A stretch of DNA of 64,000 nucleotides from Adiantum capillus-veneris (GCA_014529385.2 CM043968.1:29290013-29354012); one strand, 5' to 3'; positions 24,376 through 36,600 are shown, numbered from the stretch's first letter. Made by a program: numbers and translations. The notes: a model not told the origin generated them from the letters alone.

Positions 24376-25020
24376 TCACAATCTCATTGAAGGCATCTTG
24401 GCATATGCTCTTATAGATGGTTTCTCACCAATGTGTGACACAATATCTTCTTTGTTTGTTATTCCTTGCTCGAGGAAAAGGCTGCAATAGCCTAAAAGGT
24501 TTCTCGCCCCTTTCTCACCAAAATTATGGATTGTTGTGTCTCTGTTTACAAGAATACATTTGTGAGCATTTAGGGCTATAGGATTCTCGGCCAAAATAGA
24601 GCTTAACACTCTACACTTGTACATATCTATTGATGCATAGTCCGTATACTCGTTGTGGATGACTTGGACCATCTCTTCATTAAAACATGGGAGATAATGC
24701 CACAGTGCGGCATCTCTGAGTCACCCTCCGTGTGAGATCCACCTTTTTGTTGGGAAAACCGATTCATCTCCAAGGCGAACTACAAGGAAATAATGCCTGA
24801 TTATAATTCTAAGAAATACAATGAGAATTGAGAGGAATGAAGTACTTACTAGTGTTGCATCATCTTGCTCACAAAGGTTCTTGTTGGTTATGTCGATTAT
24901 GCCAAGATTAGTGCACTCCAAGAAGATGAGACAATTGTGGGGAGCAAAGCTACTCTCGAGCACACTCTTGCTAGAAATCTTTCTCCTCATCAATGGTTTG
25001 TAGAGCTACCTCCATGAGGG
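24376..25020 (-). pseudogene. Hypothetical protein fragment
   Basis: Adjoining minus-strand open segments 24,993-24,721 and 24,672-24,376 read through one another with a stop between them. The predicted sequence has no motif I recognise. There is a hydrophobic stretch near 24,790-24,840 and nothing resembling a signal peptide. It may be a fragment of a larger host or transposon protein. Confidence 0.25.
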
Positions 25021-25249
25021 AATCCATGGAAGTATGTTCCTCTGGTAAGGCAAGCATGTTGATGAGGGGAGCAGGGGAGTAGTCCACTTGGAAATCGGTC
25101 TTGTGACTAAGGTTATCTGTATCACGAACCCCAACATATATTGCAAGGATAGAGAGGCTTCATCCTGATGCATCTCAAGGGAGGGGGTAATGCCATCAAT
25201 GAAGAGAAATTATTGACCATACACTACAATTGGATGCAGGGTGCACAAG

Positions 25250-25253
<4 letters not shown>

Positions 25254-25314
<61 letters not shown>

Positions 25315-25660
25315 ATGTTTTCACATAACCCTCAAGTTTTGATTCAAAATTCAAATGCTTTGGCCAACATCTAGGTAGCACCTTGGTGTGCTTTTGCCAG
25401 GTGGCAAGAGCCTCCAAGGTGCATTACATATATTATAGAGGCAAGAGCTTCCAAGGTGCATTAGATATAATATAGGTGAGATATCTATTCCATACGTGAG
25501 CACTATCTCAAACAACCAATGGCACAATCTGGAAGTTTTTAGAGTTTGAAGTTATTTTCCAAAAAAAAAATCCATTTTTAATTAGCAAAAAGGGAAGGCA
25601 TCACAAAGGTCTTATCACTTTGGGCAGGCAAAAAAAAAACATAGATTTTCCATCTTTAGT

Positions 25661-25698
<38 letters not shown>

Positions 25699-25801
25699 CT
25701 CGAGTCATCACAAAGTCTCCAATGACTCTGCACACATTATCCACGGCAAACTATATAAAATCCTTGCCATTTTGAGCCAAAGAGACTATCTAATCATCGC
25801 T

Positions 25802-25896
<95 letters not shown>

Positions 25897-25952
25897 CCGA
25901 GAAAGTTTGTGTCTCATTATTTTGAGCCGAAGAGACTATCTAATCGTTGTGG

Positions 25953-26027
<75 letters not shown>
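25254..26027. repeat. Cluster of GA/CT microsatellites with a duplicated linker
   Basis: GA tracts at 25,254-25,311, 25,802-25,894 and 25,956-26,027, and a CT tract at 25,665-25,697. The last two GA tracts are each preceded by the same linker TTTTGAGCCRAAGAGACTAT followed by CTAATC (25,770-25,800 and 25,920-25,945), so linker plus tract was duplicated as a unit. No genes. Confidence 0.95.
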
Positions 26028-26029
<2 letters not shown>

Positions 26030-26082
26030 TTCTATTATCGTCCTCGGAGGTCAAATATGACCTATGGGATCAAATGAACATG

Positions 26083-29000
26083 TCATGTGGTATGAGTGGA
26101 GGTCATAAGTGACTCTCGATGCTCAAAAATGGCTGAAATGAGCGTCGCAATAGAGAGTCCACATCGTGGTTGGGAGAGGAACGTATGTAGGGAGAGCTCA
26201 TGGCTGAATATATGGGGAAAAGAGGACCTAATGTGGTCAAAAGCTGAGCACTCAAGTAGTGTGTGGTACTCACTCTCTCGCACTTGACGAGGGCATAAGG
26301 TGCAAAGTGGATGACACTCCTCGCTAGTGCCCCAACGTCCTGTCTCGCAGCAGAGAGAATGGGAGTTAAGACGAATGGAGGCAATGGTGCGGATTGCACT
26401 CAACGGGATGGGCTCAAGGATGTAGGGATGGGTTCGGTTACCTCGTTCCTAGAAGAAGAGAGATTTGTAGTTTGGGGCAACGTGTGTGGTGTAATGGCTG
26501 AAGCGAGAACCTCCGGATTTCTCCGAAGCCGTGATACATTGGCGTTGTAAGAAGGCCTCATTAACTTGGGAGTCGATCGATGCATCCTTGACCAAGTGAC
26601 ATGCATCCCATCTTCCAAACCATTTCTTGATGTCAAGCATCCACCCCGAACTTAGTATTTTTCTCTTGCATGTCTTTTGAACCTTTTGACTTGCTTCATA
26701 TGCGATTCTAGGAAGTCGATGCAAAGGGCTACGTTGTGTCTTACGCATGTACTCCACAATCCTTTGCATGCCCAAGACCTCAATGGGAAGCGATCCGGAC
26801 TCAAGAAGTAAGAGCATGTAGGGTGTTTGTGTCTTGACTTGGAGAAAGTTGGTGAGAAAACGCTTTTGGACATTCTCAAACTCTTTCCAAGTAGACTTCC
26901 CGATGCTTCCACCCCACACCTCCACTCCATAAAGAAGCACCGGTGTCACCAATGTGTCAAAGAGGTAATTTTTGAGAGCCCAACAATTGATCTCTCCAGC
27001 ATTGCACATGTTCTCAAATGCATAATAAGCACTCTTTCCGGCTTCCAAGCGACGCATTGCACAATCCTTCCATTTATGATTGGATGGAACCTCAAGGCCA
27101 AGGTACTTGAAGTGATCTACCACTTCAAGTTGCTCATTGTTGTATACAATGCATGGATTTTCGTCATTGAGGGTCTTTACAAGCATAACCTTGGTTTTGG
27201 ATCCATTCACGATCAGCCCGCTATGTAGGCAAAAGCGTTCCAAGACACTCATAAGCTTTTGTGCATCCTCTAAGGTATGTGCCAAGAGCACTACATCATC
27301 GGCATAAAGCAAAAGCATGATCATCGCATTTCCGATCTTAACCTCTTCTATGCCTTCTTGCTGCATAAAATCAAGAACCATGCATTCCAAGAGGGTTGGG
27401 GAAAGTGGACATCCTTGTTTGACACCAATAGTGCTTGCAAAAAATTCTGAAATTGCATCTCCCATACGTATTCCACATATCACTTTTTGGTAGATGCGAA
27501 AGACTACATGCATAAATTCTCTCGGCACTTGAAGGCTTTGCATATGTCTCCAAAGATTTCCTCGCGGTACCATGTCAAAAGATTTCTTGAAATCCACAAA
27601 GCAACAATACAACTTTTTTCCTTTCAATCGAGACGCTTCCATAAGAACTCGAAGAGTGACAAGGTGATCAATAGTGCTATGATGCTTTCGAAAACCTGCT
27701 TGGCCAAGCGCACGTTTGCCATTCTTTTCAGCCCATTCACTTATCTTCATCTCCATGATACATCCAAATAACTTTGTCATCAAAGAACCAACCATTTTAG
27801 TGCGATAGTTGTTTACATTGTTTACATCTCCTCCTTTGTGCAAAGGTTTGATCCAATTTGCACTCCAATCATGAGGCATGCCATACTGAACTGCAAGGTT
27901 AAACATATCGCATATCCAATATCGTGTTTTCTTGCTTTTCCATTTAATCATTTCAGCCTTGACACCTTGAAGGTCACCTGCCTTGCGAGTAGCAAGTTTC
28001 TCAAGCGCGCGGCATACATCTTCAATGGTAAAGAAGGGAGACAGAAACGGAAGCGAGCTACAACACTCCATCTTATCAACATTGGGTTGCTCATAGAGGT
28101 TCTTGCAATGCATATACATATCCTCAAGAGTCAAGTCACCAAAGCTCTCAACACGCTTGCCTTTTAGATTTTACCAAAACTTGCCACATGCATGTGCTTT
28201 CTCTTGCGCTAAAAGAAGTTGTTTTTTGACTTCCCACCTTCTCCTCTTATTTTGAACAAGTGCTTTGTATGTGTGTGAACATTCCAAGTAAAATTCCTTG
28301 TCTTTGATTGCATCCAATCTTAGCAAGTGTTTTCGGGCTTGACTACATTCCATGTCAAACCATTTCTTCTTGGTGCTACCCTTCTTAGACCTTTTGCAAG
28401 ACATGTGTTTCACCGAAAAGAATTCCTTCACACAAAAGAAAATTACTTCTTTGAAAACTTTCCACTTGCATTCTAATGTTGGGCTCTCTTGATGCTCTAT
28501 CATGCTTAACATTTGGTCCACCATATCAGCATATATAAGTGCTCATTTGAAGTCTAGACGTAGGTACAAATGATTCACATCATGATTGGAGGCTACATGC
28601 TCGGGCCGTTTACCACACTTGAGGTCAATACATAACATCCTATGATCCGATTCCGGATTCCATTCACCAAGTGTAAAGCTTTGTATGCATTCTAGAGTGG
28701 CTTCCGAGAACAACATATAGTCAATCACGCTATCACCATTGTGCTTTCTACATGTAAAGTCATTGGTGCCTTGCCATAGAGATACACCATTTGCAATGAG
28801 CATTCCGGTACTATTGCACATATGTAGAAGTGACTTTCCATAGTGATCCAGTTCTTTTGCATCATTAGAACTTCGATTATACATGTATGAGTCATCTATT
28901 CTTCTTGAGACATGCGGCATGTCAACTTGTTGTGTGTCGTGTTGTAACATATTTGTGCGAGCATTCATGTCTCCAAAAACAATGACTTCACCTTGATCCT

Positions 29001-29442
29001 TGTAATGAGCAATGTCTTCCTCTAGTTCAACAAAGGGCTGATCTCTATCCATATTCAAGCGAGCATAAAAGTTGGAGTCATAGTGAGGAATGTAGCAACT
29101 AGCCACAAACATGACTTGACCATTTGGTGGACTGATTTTCAGCCATAAGTAGCATTTATACTTATCTTCTTTGACAATGGAAACATCTTTCAAGCCCTTT
29201 TTGGTTATACATGCTATGCCTCCTTGGCCTCTTCGTTGCTTTGCATTTTTGGCCCACATCAAAGAATGAAAATCGTATTTGTCAAATCCAAGAATTCGTT
29301 GCGCATCATGCTCCCATGTTTCGACAAGAAGTATCACATCGGAGTCATTGGTAAGCTCATCAATGCCAATTCCCGCATTCCATGGATACCCGTTACAATT
29401 CCAAAAGTGTATTCGCAAGCGTGAGTTGGTCTCATAGATCAT
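26083..29442 (-). pseudogene. LINE ORF2: AP-like endonuclease and reverse transcriptase
   Basis: About 1,119 codons in one frame with three internal stops. The N-terminal endonuclease/exonuclease/phosphatase domain (29,442-28,543) has HFWNCNG, LLVETWE, FGDMNARTN and the final SDHRML, so catalytic Asn, Glu, Asp and His positions are present. The linker (28,524-28,171) is basic. The reverse transcriptase (28,134 on) has the GFRKHHSTIDHL block, FVDFKKSFDMVPR, GVKQGCPLSPTL and YADDVVLLA, the last being the catalytic box. The C-terminal part, past the TAG at 26,449, has a Cys/His cluster (C-x2-C, then ESEYHTLLEC) like the zinc-binding end of plant L1 ORF2. Target-primed reverse transcription is its family role. 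The stops inactivate it. Confidence 0.9.
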
Positions 29443-29448
29443 GTGTCC

Positions 29449-30390
29449 CTATTTGTTGGGTGGACTTGTATCCTCCTCAAGTGGCTTTTCTTCTTGAGAT
29501 GATACCTTAACCTTCTTGCTTCTTTCCTCATATGCTTTGCGACATACATTTTTTTGCATAAGAGTGCGATCCTCATATACATTACAACCCGTTCCTTTGA
29601 GGTAGATCCAACATTTGTCAAGGATGATCTTTCTCTTTACCTCATCAGCCATGGTACATACAATAGGTCTTTCTCCCGAGCGAGGGACTCCTTGTTTTCC
29701 AACTCGATGTGCACCATAAGCCATGATTCCTGACATGCCAAAGTGTGTAGCAAAAAACTCTTCAATAGCAACCGCAAGATATTGGGGTGTTTCCATGCTT
29801 TCCTCCTTGATTCCACGAATGACGATGTTCTTTGAGTGTTTTTGTCGTTCTTGCAATTCTTGAGTATTCACATTCTCTACATTCTTTGCTTGGACAACGG
29901 CTTGCGTGATAGGAGATGTAGAAACCAAATTATCCTTACATATATCAGCCCATGATTTGGATGCATTTCTCATCTCACATACATCATGTCATATTATATC
30001 TATCGTTTCCTCTTTCAATACATGATCACTCTCAACTTTGCTCAAGCGCTCTTTCAATACATTCATATTAACAAGAGAGCGTTTACATTCTTGAACTTCA
30101 TTCTCAAGATGCATCAAGCGTGTTGTTTGCATTTCAAGAACCTTCTTGAGGTGCTCATTCTCCACAACGAGAACTCTTAAAGTGCCATTCTCCATTGCAA
30201 ATGTGCGCAACTCTTCACCTTGCTTGTTGAGGGTTTCTTGTAATGAGATCAAGTAAGCCATGATCATTGCTTCCGTTGTTGTAGATGATGTGTTTGGATT
30301 AGCATCCAAATTCCTTGGAGATTTTGCATCATTCTCCATGGCGAGTGTGGCTTTTCCACCCTTGTGAGTTTTGTCCGACATTGCCTTCAA
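29449..30390 (-). pseudogene. LINE ORF1: coiled coil plus RRM-like RNA-binding protein
   Basis: About 313 codons with one internal TGA at 29,989-29,991. The first third is a leucine-rich coiled coil (heptad-like, 30,390-30,000). The second part has an L1 ORF1-like RNA-binding region: KNIVIRGIKEE as the first RRM strand, then ICT-ADEVKRKIILDK. The tail is Lys/Glu-rich. ORF1 binds element RNA in the ribonucleoprotein particle (family knowledge). No CCHC knuckle is seen. It ends TAG two codons before the ORF2 ATG in the same frame. Confidence 0.75.
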
Positions 30391-30953
30391 GTCAGCAACA
30401 AAAACGAAAAGTTTTGACAGTTTTTCAGTTCTGAGATGCTGTTACAGCAAAGCCTTCCATTACACAAAAAATTATGTCCTTACATCAATGCGTAGAGGGC
30501 TTTGTGATCTTCGATTCAGGCTATAGATCACCTAAATCGGAGTTCTGATGAGCAAGTTATGGTCAAAAGAGTAAATTGATGCCTAAGAAAGAGAGAGAGA
30601 GAATCTAAGAAAGGTTGTGTCTGGGTGAAAGCATGAAATGGTGGTCAATTTTAAGGGCTTTTCTAGGTGGTTTTTGAAGTAGTTCTCAAGTTTTATTTGT
30701 TCCCTTCAAATAATTTATTGGGGATGTGGAAAATTGCAAGAAATGGAAAATGCCGCCACTTCAAGAATGCCATCATTTTTTGAACATTGTTTACGAGTAG
30801 AGGGTGACTGTGACTTCTGTTGCATGCCATTCTACACAGCAGGAAGCTACCCACACACTACTCCATCTTCATGCACCCCGCGTGAACAGAGCGAGGAAGA
30901 ACTGTGGATGCCTACCCTCTCTATGCGACCTCAATCTTCACCATGTACTGTAA

Positions 30954-30954
<1 letters not shown>
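30391..30954. other. LINE 5' flank, nothing else recognised
   Basis: Probably holds the LINE 5' untranslated region to about 30,596. To the right is AT-rich DNA without a recognised gene. Confidence 0.35.
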
Positions 30955-30990
<36 letters not shown>

Positions 30991-31024
30991 TCTGTCTCTC
31001 TCTCTCTCTCTCTCCCTCTCTCTC
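30955..31024. repeat. Poly-C run of 34 followed by (CT)n
   Basis: An uninterrupted run of 34 C residues at 30,955-30,988, then CTCTGTCTCTCTC. Homopolymers of this length are rare, and the exact length could be an assembly estimate. Confidence 0.9.
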
Positions 31025-32219
31025 TTTTGTTTTAGTTGAGCAATGTGTTTGTTTGAGGACATTGTGAATCATGGATTGTGTTTTTTTGTTTATACAATGA
31101 TACGAAGACTCCACCACAAAAGTGCACCATGGCAGCAGATGATGGTGGTTCAGCTAGCATGCTTTCATCCAGTAGCAAGCCTAGGAGCTCCACAACATTG
31201 TGCATAAAGTCTAAAACTATCAGCGACAAAAGCATTGGTACATATCAACTCTGTCTCTTCAATTGTAGAAATGTTCTTTTCAATGTTTGTTTATGTTTGT
31301 TTATTATGTCAAATGTGGTTTGCAGCAAGATCTTCCTGGAGGATTCAATACCCCAAGAAAACTCGATTCTGCTACACACGAGAGGCATTGCATGAGGAGT
31401 ATGGATTAAGCTTGGAGGGCAAGCTCTACCAGCACCTCGGTGAGGTTGATGTCACAGATCAGGATTGGTTGTTGGTCTTCATGAAGAAAAGGGAGAAGGA
31501 CTCTAAAATCTTTCTGCATATGATGCGACCTGAGTTTGTAGATGAATGCAGGTTACTGTTTCACAAAGTCTACCAAAGCATGCCATCCAGAAAAGAGATC
31601 ACACACAAGTTTGCATTGTTGTTTGTGTATGAGTGATGCCCAACTGATCGGCAAGATCCTGCAAGTCAAAAGGTTGCATGGGCTGCTTTTGGTAACAGGT
31701 TTTGGACCATTGCAAGAAGCTTCTGGGTGGCATTGACAAGAAAGTAAAGATTGCTGGAGAATAATGAGGGGACATCACTTCAGCCCCTTTGTCTTGACAA
31801 TGTTGGGGCAAGTCAGAAAAGTGGGCAAAATGCTCTCTTATCTGGCAGCACTTCTCTAGTTAGTGCCTCCTTTATAAGCCAGCAAGTAAAAGCACAGGTG
31901 GAGCAGATTCTGGATGCATTAAAGGTTTTGAACACAACATTGGATAATGTGAGAGTAGAGTTACAAGACAGGAACCAAAATATGTGGAAGATACAAGGGA
32001 CATCTTCAGCTGTGTCAGTGCTTCAGGGGTAGGAGCTCCAGATATTGCGGTCCATCATGAAGGGAGTTGTCGATACTGACCCTGATTTTTTGGTGATTGA
32101 AGGCAAGATGGCTGCTCTAACTAGTGCACTCACAGCTCTTGGGGCCGATGCAATCAGTTCGAACATAAGAGATGAGGTGGATCGTCTCTAGGTATGTGTT
32201 GACCAAGTAAAGGCAGGAT

Positions 32220-33290
32220 TTTTGTTTATGTGGTAATTGCCCTAGGTACTTGACATGGTACTCTCTTCTATTTAGGTGGTTTTTTTTGCCATGCCAGTTA
32301 TTTCTGTTTATGTGGTAATGCCCTAAGTACTTGACATGGTACTCTTTTATATTTAGATGGTTATTTTTGTCATGCCAGTTATTTCTATTATGGTGCTAAC
32401 TGCCCAATCTACCTGACATGGTAGTTTTTTCTATTATGGGGGCTCTATCATGGTAATAGTGCCCAAGGTACTTGGGTACTTGGCATGGTAGTTTCTTTTT
32501 ACATGGCTTTATTTTTGTTACGATGACATTGACCAAGTACTTTTCCATGGTAGTTTTTGTTGCTATGAGTGTTTATTTTTTCCATGAAAGTTTGTCTATT
32601 ATTGTGGTACTTGTCATGGTAGTTTTTTCTACCATGACAGGTGCAATGGTCATGGCTATTTTTCCAGGTATTATGTAATGGCAAAAATGCCTGTCATGGT
32701 ACTTCTTTTGATCATGGTGGTGTTTTTTTCTTGGCAGTATTTCCTGCTACGGTACTTTTATTTTGCTATGGTTGTAGTGCTCAAGGTACTTTTCTACTAT
32801 CCATGCTACATGTCATTACCTTAGAGGTTTTTTGGAAAGCCATCTATGTTATGGTGGCAGTTCCCAAGGTACTTTTTCATGGTGTTTTTTGCTATGGTTG
32901 ATTGTTTCTTTAAGGAAGTTTGTTTGCTATGGTGGTTGTGCCCAAGGTACTTGTAAAGGTAGTTTTTTCTATTAAGGTGGTTATACGGTCATTGCTAATT
33001 AGTGTGTAGTGTCCAAGAAACCTATCATTGTACTTTGTTTTTGGTCATGGTGGCTTTTTTATCATGACAATCTTTCCTATTATGGTAATAGCTTTTGCCT
33101 TGATGTTTTTTAAAGAATGGCAGTTTTCTGTTATGGTGGTAGTGTCCAAGGTATTTTTCTACATACCATGGTATTTTTAATTGCCTTGGTGGTTTTTTGG
33201 AGTGTCCAAAGTACTTTTTTATGGTATTTTTTCTGTTAAAGGTACTTGTCATGGTACTTTGGGCTGTAATGGTGCTTCTCATATCTAATC
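32220..33290. repeat. Degenerate minisatellite inside the RING/FCP1-like gene
   Basis: Imperfect reiteration of a motif like CATGGTAGTTTTTTCTATTA then TGGTGGTAGTGCCCAAGGTA over about 1 kb, with spacing near 60-90 bp. It sits between the upstream exons and the coiled-coil/RING exon, so it is probably intronic. Confidence 0.7.
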
Positions 33291-33477
33291 CCTGTGGGCC
33301 TTTTTTTCTTCATTTGTCATGCAGAAAGAAGTGACTGACTTGGAAGCATCAGTGAGTACGTGTGTGCAACAGATCAACTTTTGTGAGAGCATGTTGGAGC
33401 AGGTGAAGGCTAGTGACACAATGTTACTGCTTCCGACAGCAGCTGGCCAACACTTGAGCCACTTGCAGGTTACATTC

Positions 33478-33640
33478 TTTGTTCCAAGACTATGTGCTGC
33501 ATGTGGTCTTGCATTTATGGCTTCCCATGTAGTTTGTGTATACACGCTAGCATGTGGTCATGCATACCATGCTCTGTGCTTTGTTGCCTGGCTTGGATCA
33601 AAGACGGTATGTGCGGACGCCTCTTGCAAGAGTAGTATTC
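33478..33640 (+). other. RING-H2 zinc-finger segment
   Basis: Eight ligands can be placed: two Cys in CAAC, then Cys-His in ACGH, His and Cys in HALC, and two Cys in CADASC. The order is C3H2C3, as in RING-H2 E3 ligases. The spacing of the last pair (4 residues) is wider than the usual 2. Confidence 0.6.
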
Positions 33641-34375
33641 CAGATTCACTTAAATCAATGCTCCTGCATACAGGTTGGTTGCCATTGCTCCCAATATCAT
33701 ATAAATCCAAGAACAGCTCAGGTTGCCTTCAAGTATCTACTGATTGCACAAGCCTGAACTTCACTGATATGCTTGCATGTTCTGGCCATATTCCTTGTGT
33801 GGCGCCGATATAGGATGACATGCCAAAGGTTGTGCTACAAGCTACTCCTAAAGCCCATAGTGTGTACTCCAGTGAGGGCACTCCAGCTGTGAAGGTAGAC
33901 CCCCCTGCAAGCACTGTAGCAGTTGAGCCACAACCAAGCGAAAGCAGTCCAAAGGAAGATGCAACGGTTGACGATGCGGAGGCAATAGCGTAAGAGGGAG
34001 TGGATGCAGTGCATCGCATGGTAGCTGGTGATGAGAATCCAGATTCTCCCATCTTTCTGAGTGGCATGGTGAGGTGTCAAAGAAGCGCAAGAAAAACGGT
34101 GATGGTAAGTGGTAATGGTATTGGACTTGTGAACTTCTATGAAATGTCTGCATGGGGCTGATGTGTTGTTTTATGACATAGGTGGACCTTCCAAAAAGAA
34201 TAGACCTTCAGAGTCCACACGTTCAAAGCAGCATGCTCATCATGATGATGGAGATATGGAAGAGAGGGAAGCACCCAGATCACCTCCTGCCGTGCAGAAG
34301 ACTCCTAGAAAGAGTACTCCCCTTTGCAATCCTTCTAATGTTTCCCACCCCCCCAAGCATCAAGTTTGCAGGAAA

Positions 34376-34470
34376 TGGGCCTCTATGTTTTTGTCGCTTT
34401 TATGTTTCATAAGCGCAATGTCTATGTTTTTGTCGGCCTCTATGTTTTTGTCGCTTTTATGTCAAATATT
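34376..34470. repeat. Short direct repeats of CTATGTTTTTGTCG
   Basis: CTCTATGTTTTTGTCGCTTT followed by TATGT is seen near 34,380 and 34,438, with a partial copy near 34,419. It lies between the linker exon and the HAD exon. Confidence 0.8.
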
Positions 34471-35330
34471 GCCTCGTGTTTATTTTTCAATGTTGAATGC
34501 TGTCTTTTATAGAGTGTCCAAAGGAAAGGGGACCTTAAGCTGCCCGTAGAGGAAATCATCATCATCAGAGACCCCCCAAAGTACATTCCCCCAGCTATCT
34601 CCTCCTTGCCATATGATGATCCAACCCGATCAGCCCTCATATTAGATCTTAATGGTGTACTTTGTCTTACATGTACACCTAATAAGTATGACCCTTCGTC
34701 TGTCCCCAATATTGAAGCTACATCATTTGTCAACCATGAGGAGGTGGATGGCAAGTACCTGTTTGTTCCGAAAGATGCACAGGATCTTGTTGCATGGGTT
34801 GTGACATGGGCAAATGTCTACATATGGAGCAGTGCAATGCTCAGCAGAGTGGGCTCAAGAATTCAAAGATGTTTTCCCCAGGTTCCCAGTTATATTAGTG
34901 GATGGGCTTGACAACAATTATGTGATGTAGGTAGTTACTGTTTGGTGGTGGAAGACCATCATTTTTCAAGGTATTGCAGAATGTTTTGGCGAAGTTGCAG
35001 CGGTATAATACCTGCAATTTCCTTTTAATTGACAATAGTTCCTATAAATGTCATTATAATCCATCAGGTACTTACATCATAGTGCCTGGTATTGAGCACC
35101 GCTCCAGCCAATACTTGTCAAAAGATCTAATGGCCTGGCTAGAAGGATGGCAACATGCTACAGATCACTGTGCCTTGGCGGACACATTCAGCAAACCAAA
35201 ACCTAATGATGATGACAAGTATGTATTCACAGCAATTGCAAAAGGGTTTGAAAAGACATTGTATGATGCGTTCTTATGTGGGCCACAACTCATGCCCATA
35301 AGCGACGATGATGTCCCTTGCTTTTTTTAG

Positions 35331-36600
35331 GATGACAGATCCTTTATGTACCTATTGTAACTAAACTAAACCCGTGCCAGAACCTTGTATATTTATATGC
35401 TACTTTCCATGTGGAAACCAAATTTTTGGCTTCATTTTGATTGCCATTCTAACTCATGTAATGACTTGACGTCAAATTGATGAAGATGTAATATATTCCA
35501 ACTGGTTGGATGCGTTGTCTTTGTGTCCTAGCATTGAAGTGTTATTTTTCTGATTCAAGTAGTTTAAGACTGTTTAAGTGTCCAAGCATTGAAGTAGTTA
35601 TTTTTTTGATTCAAGTAGTTTAAGACTGTTTAAGTGTCCAAGCATTGAAGTGTTATTTTTTTGATTCTGTTATTATTTCCCAATTTAAGATAGTTACAAT
35701 GTAAGGTACTTTGGGTTGGCATACCAAAACTTAACATATTTTTATGTACAGAAACCACCCGAGGACTACCTATAAGGTACTTTGGGCTGGCATACAACAA
35801 CTTTTACAAGTCCTTTTTTCCTATATAGGTTAAGACAGTTTCCACATGTGAACTACCTGTAAGGTACTTTTGGTTGTCAGACATGTAAAGAACCTATAAG
35901 GTACTTTGGGATGGCGTACAATTTTTTTTACAAGTGCTTGTTACCTACATATCTTAACATACAGAAACCACTTGAGGACTACCTTAAAGGTACTTTGGGC
36001 CGGTAGATAAACTTTTAGAAGTACTTGTTTCCTACATATTTTAACAAAAGTGCTTGTGAAATACCTATAAGGTACTTTAGACTAACAGACTGGTACTTTG
36101 TGTTCCAGAATTGAAATGCTATTTTTGTTACTCAAGTAGACAAAAGCTTTTACAAGTGCTTGTTTGGACTGGCCTACAAGAGGTTTTGAAACCTATGATA
36201 GGCTCCTACAAAAACCACCTGTGGAATAGCTGCATGGTACTTTGAAGCTAATTACTGGTACTTCTACAAGTTACTTGGGCAACAACCTATATCACTATTG
36301 ACATACTGTTGTACACATTTTTGCATACTTCTGCAGCGAGTTTGAACTTATGTGGCTCTCCTTCTAAGGGTTCCAAGGGTATCTTAATCGATCTAACCAA
36401 GTGTGATGCAAGAAGCACTTTTGGTTGACTAGCAGGTGTAGCATTTAATGGCCGAAAAACTTGTGTGTAACGGAAATTAGCATGAACATAGTGGGCATTT
36501 CATTAGAGTAGATTCCTAATGAGAATTACAAGAGTGATTGGGTGGAGAGAGCAACAAAAAGCATAACACCTAGTTAGATAGCATGAACAATAATTTCAAA
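35331..36600. repeat. 3' flank with reiterated AAGGTACTTTGGG motif
   Basis: No gene seen. The motif AAGGTACTTTGGG(C/T)TGGCATAC and related pieces (ACCTATAAGGTACTTT) recur about eight times between 35,700 and 36,240. A 60-bp segment (GTGTCCAAGCATTGAAGT to AGTTTAAGACTGTTTAA) recurs between about 35,525 and 35,660. The GGTACTT core also occurs in the intronic minisatellite of the neighbouring gene. Confidence 0.7.

Larger units (their letters stand above)
26083..30390 (-). mobile_element. LINE retrotransposon, nearly full length
   Basis: A minus-strand element with ORF1 (30,390-29,449) and ORF2 (29,442-26,083). Every coding piece lies in one and the same frame from 30,390 to 26,083. The frame is broken only by stops at 29,989-29,991 (TGA), 29,449-29,451 (TAG, end of ORF1), 28,543-28,545 (TGA), 28,171-28,173 (TAA) and 26,449-26,451 (TAG). 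No frameshift is needed anywhere, so inactivation is by point mutation. A 26-bp near-repeat at 25,889-25,914 and 30,597-30,622 (3 mismatches) could be the target-site duplication, which would place the element at about 25,915-30,596. Confidence 0.9.
31078..35330 (+). pseudogene. RING-H2 plus FCP1-like HAD domain gene (probably decayed), copy 2
   Basis: A plus-strand multi-exon gene model. The Ser-rich start (MAADDGG at 31,129) ends at a GT near 31,232, and an exon after an AG at 31,324 carries a conserved-looking 100-residue block (FCYTREALHEEYGL to THKFALLFVYE). The same frame runs on with stops at about 31,634, 31,746 and 32,030. After a repeat-filled gap (32,200-33,290), 33,319-33,813 encodes a coiled coil and a RING-H2 finger: C-x2-C (CAAC), CGHAYHALC, then CADASC. 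A charged linker leads to an FCP1-like domain: ALILDLNGVLCL (about 34,634), VYIWSSAMLSRV (about 34,817) and FLLIDNSSYKCHYNPSG (35,015-35,065). The open last segment (34,974-35,330) ends at a TAG. The variant DLNG motif lacks the second Asp of phosphatases. RING suggests ubiquitin transfer; the pairing is unusual. The premature stops indicate a pseudogene unless splicing removes them. Confidence 0.55.

Noticed and set aside
25772-26112. Reading frames encoding Arg-Glu or Ser-Leu repeats (also near 21.5, 23.3, 44.3, 48.1 and 53.0 kb)
   Set aside because: They are translations of (GA)n or (CT)n microsatellites, with no independent coding evidence.
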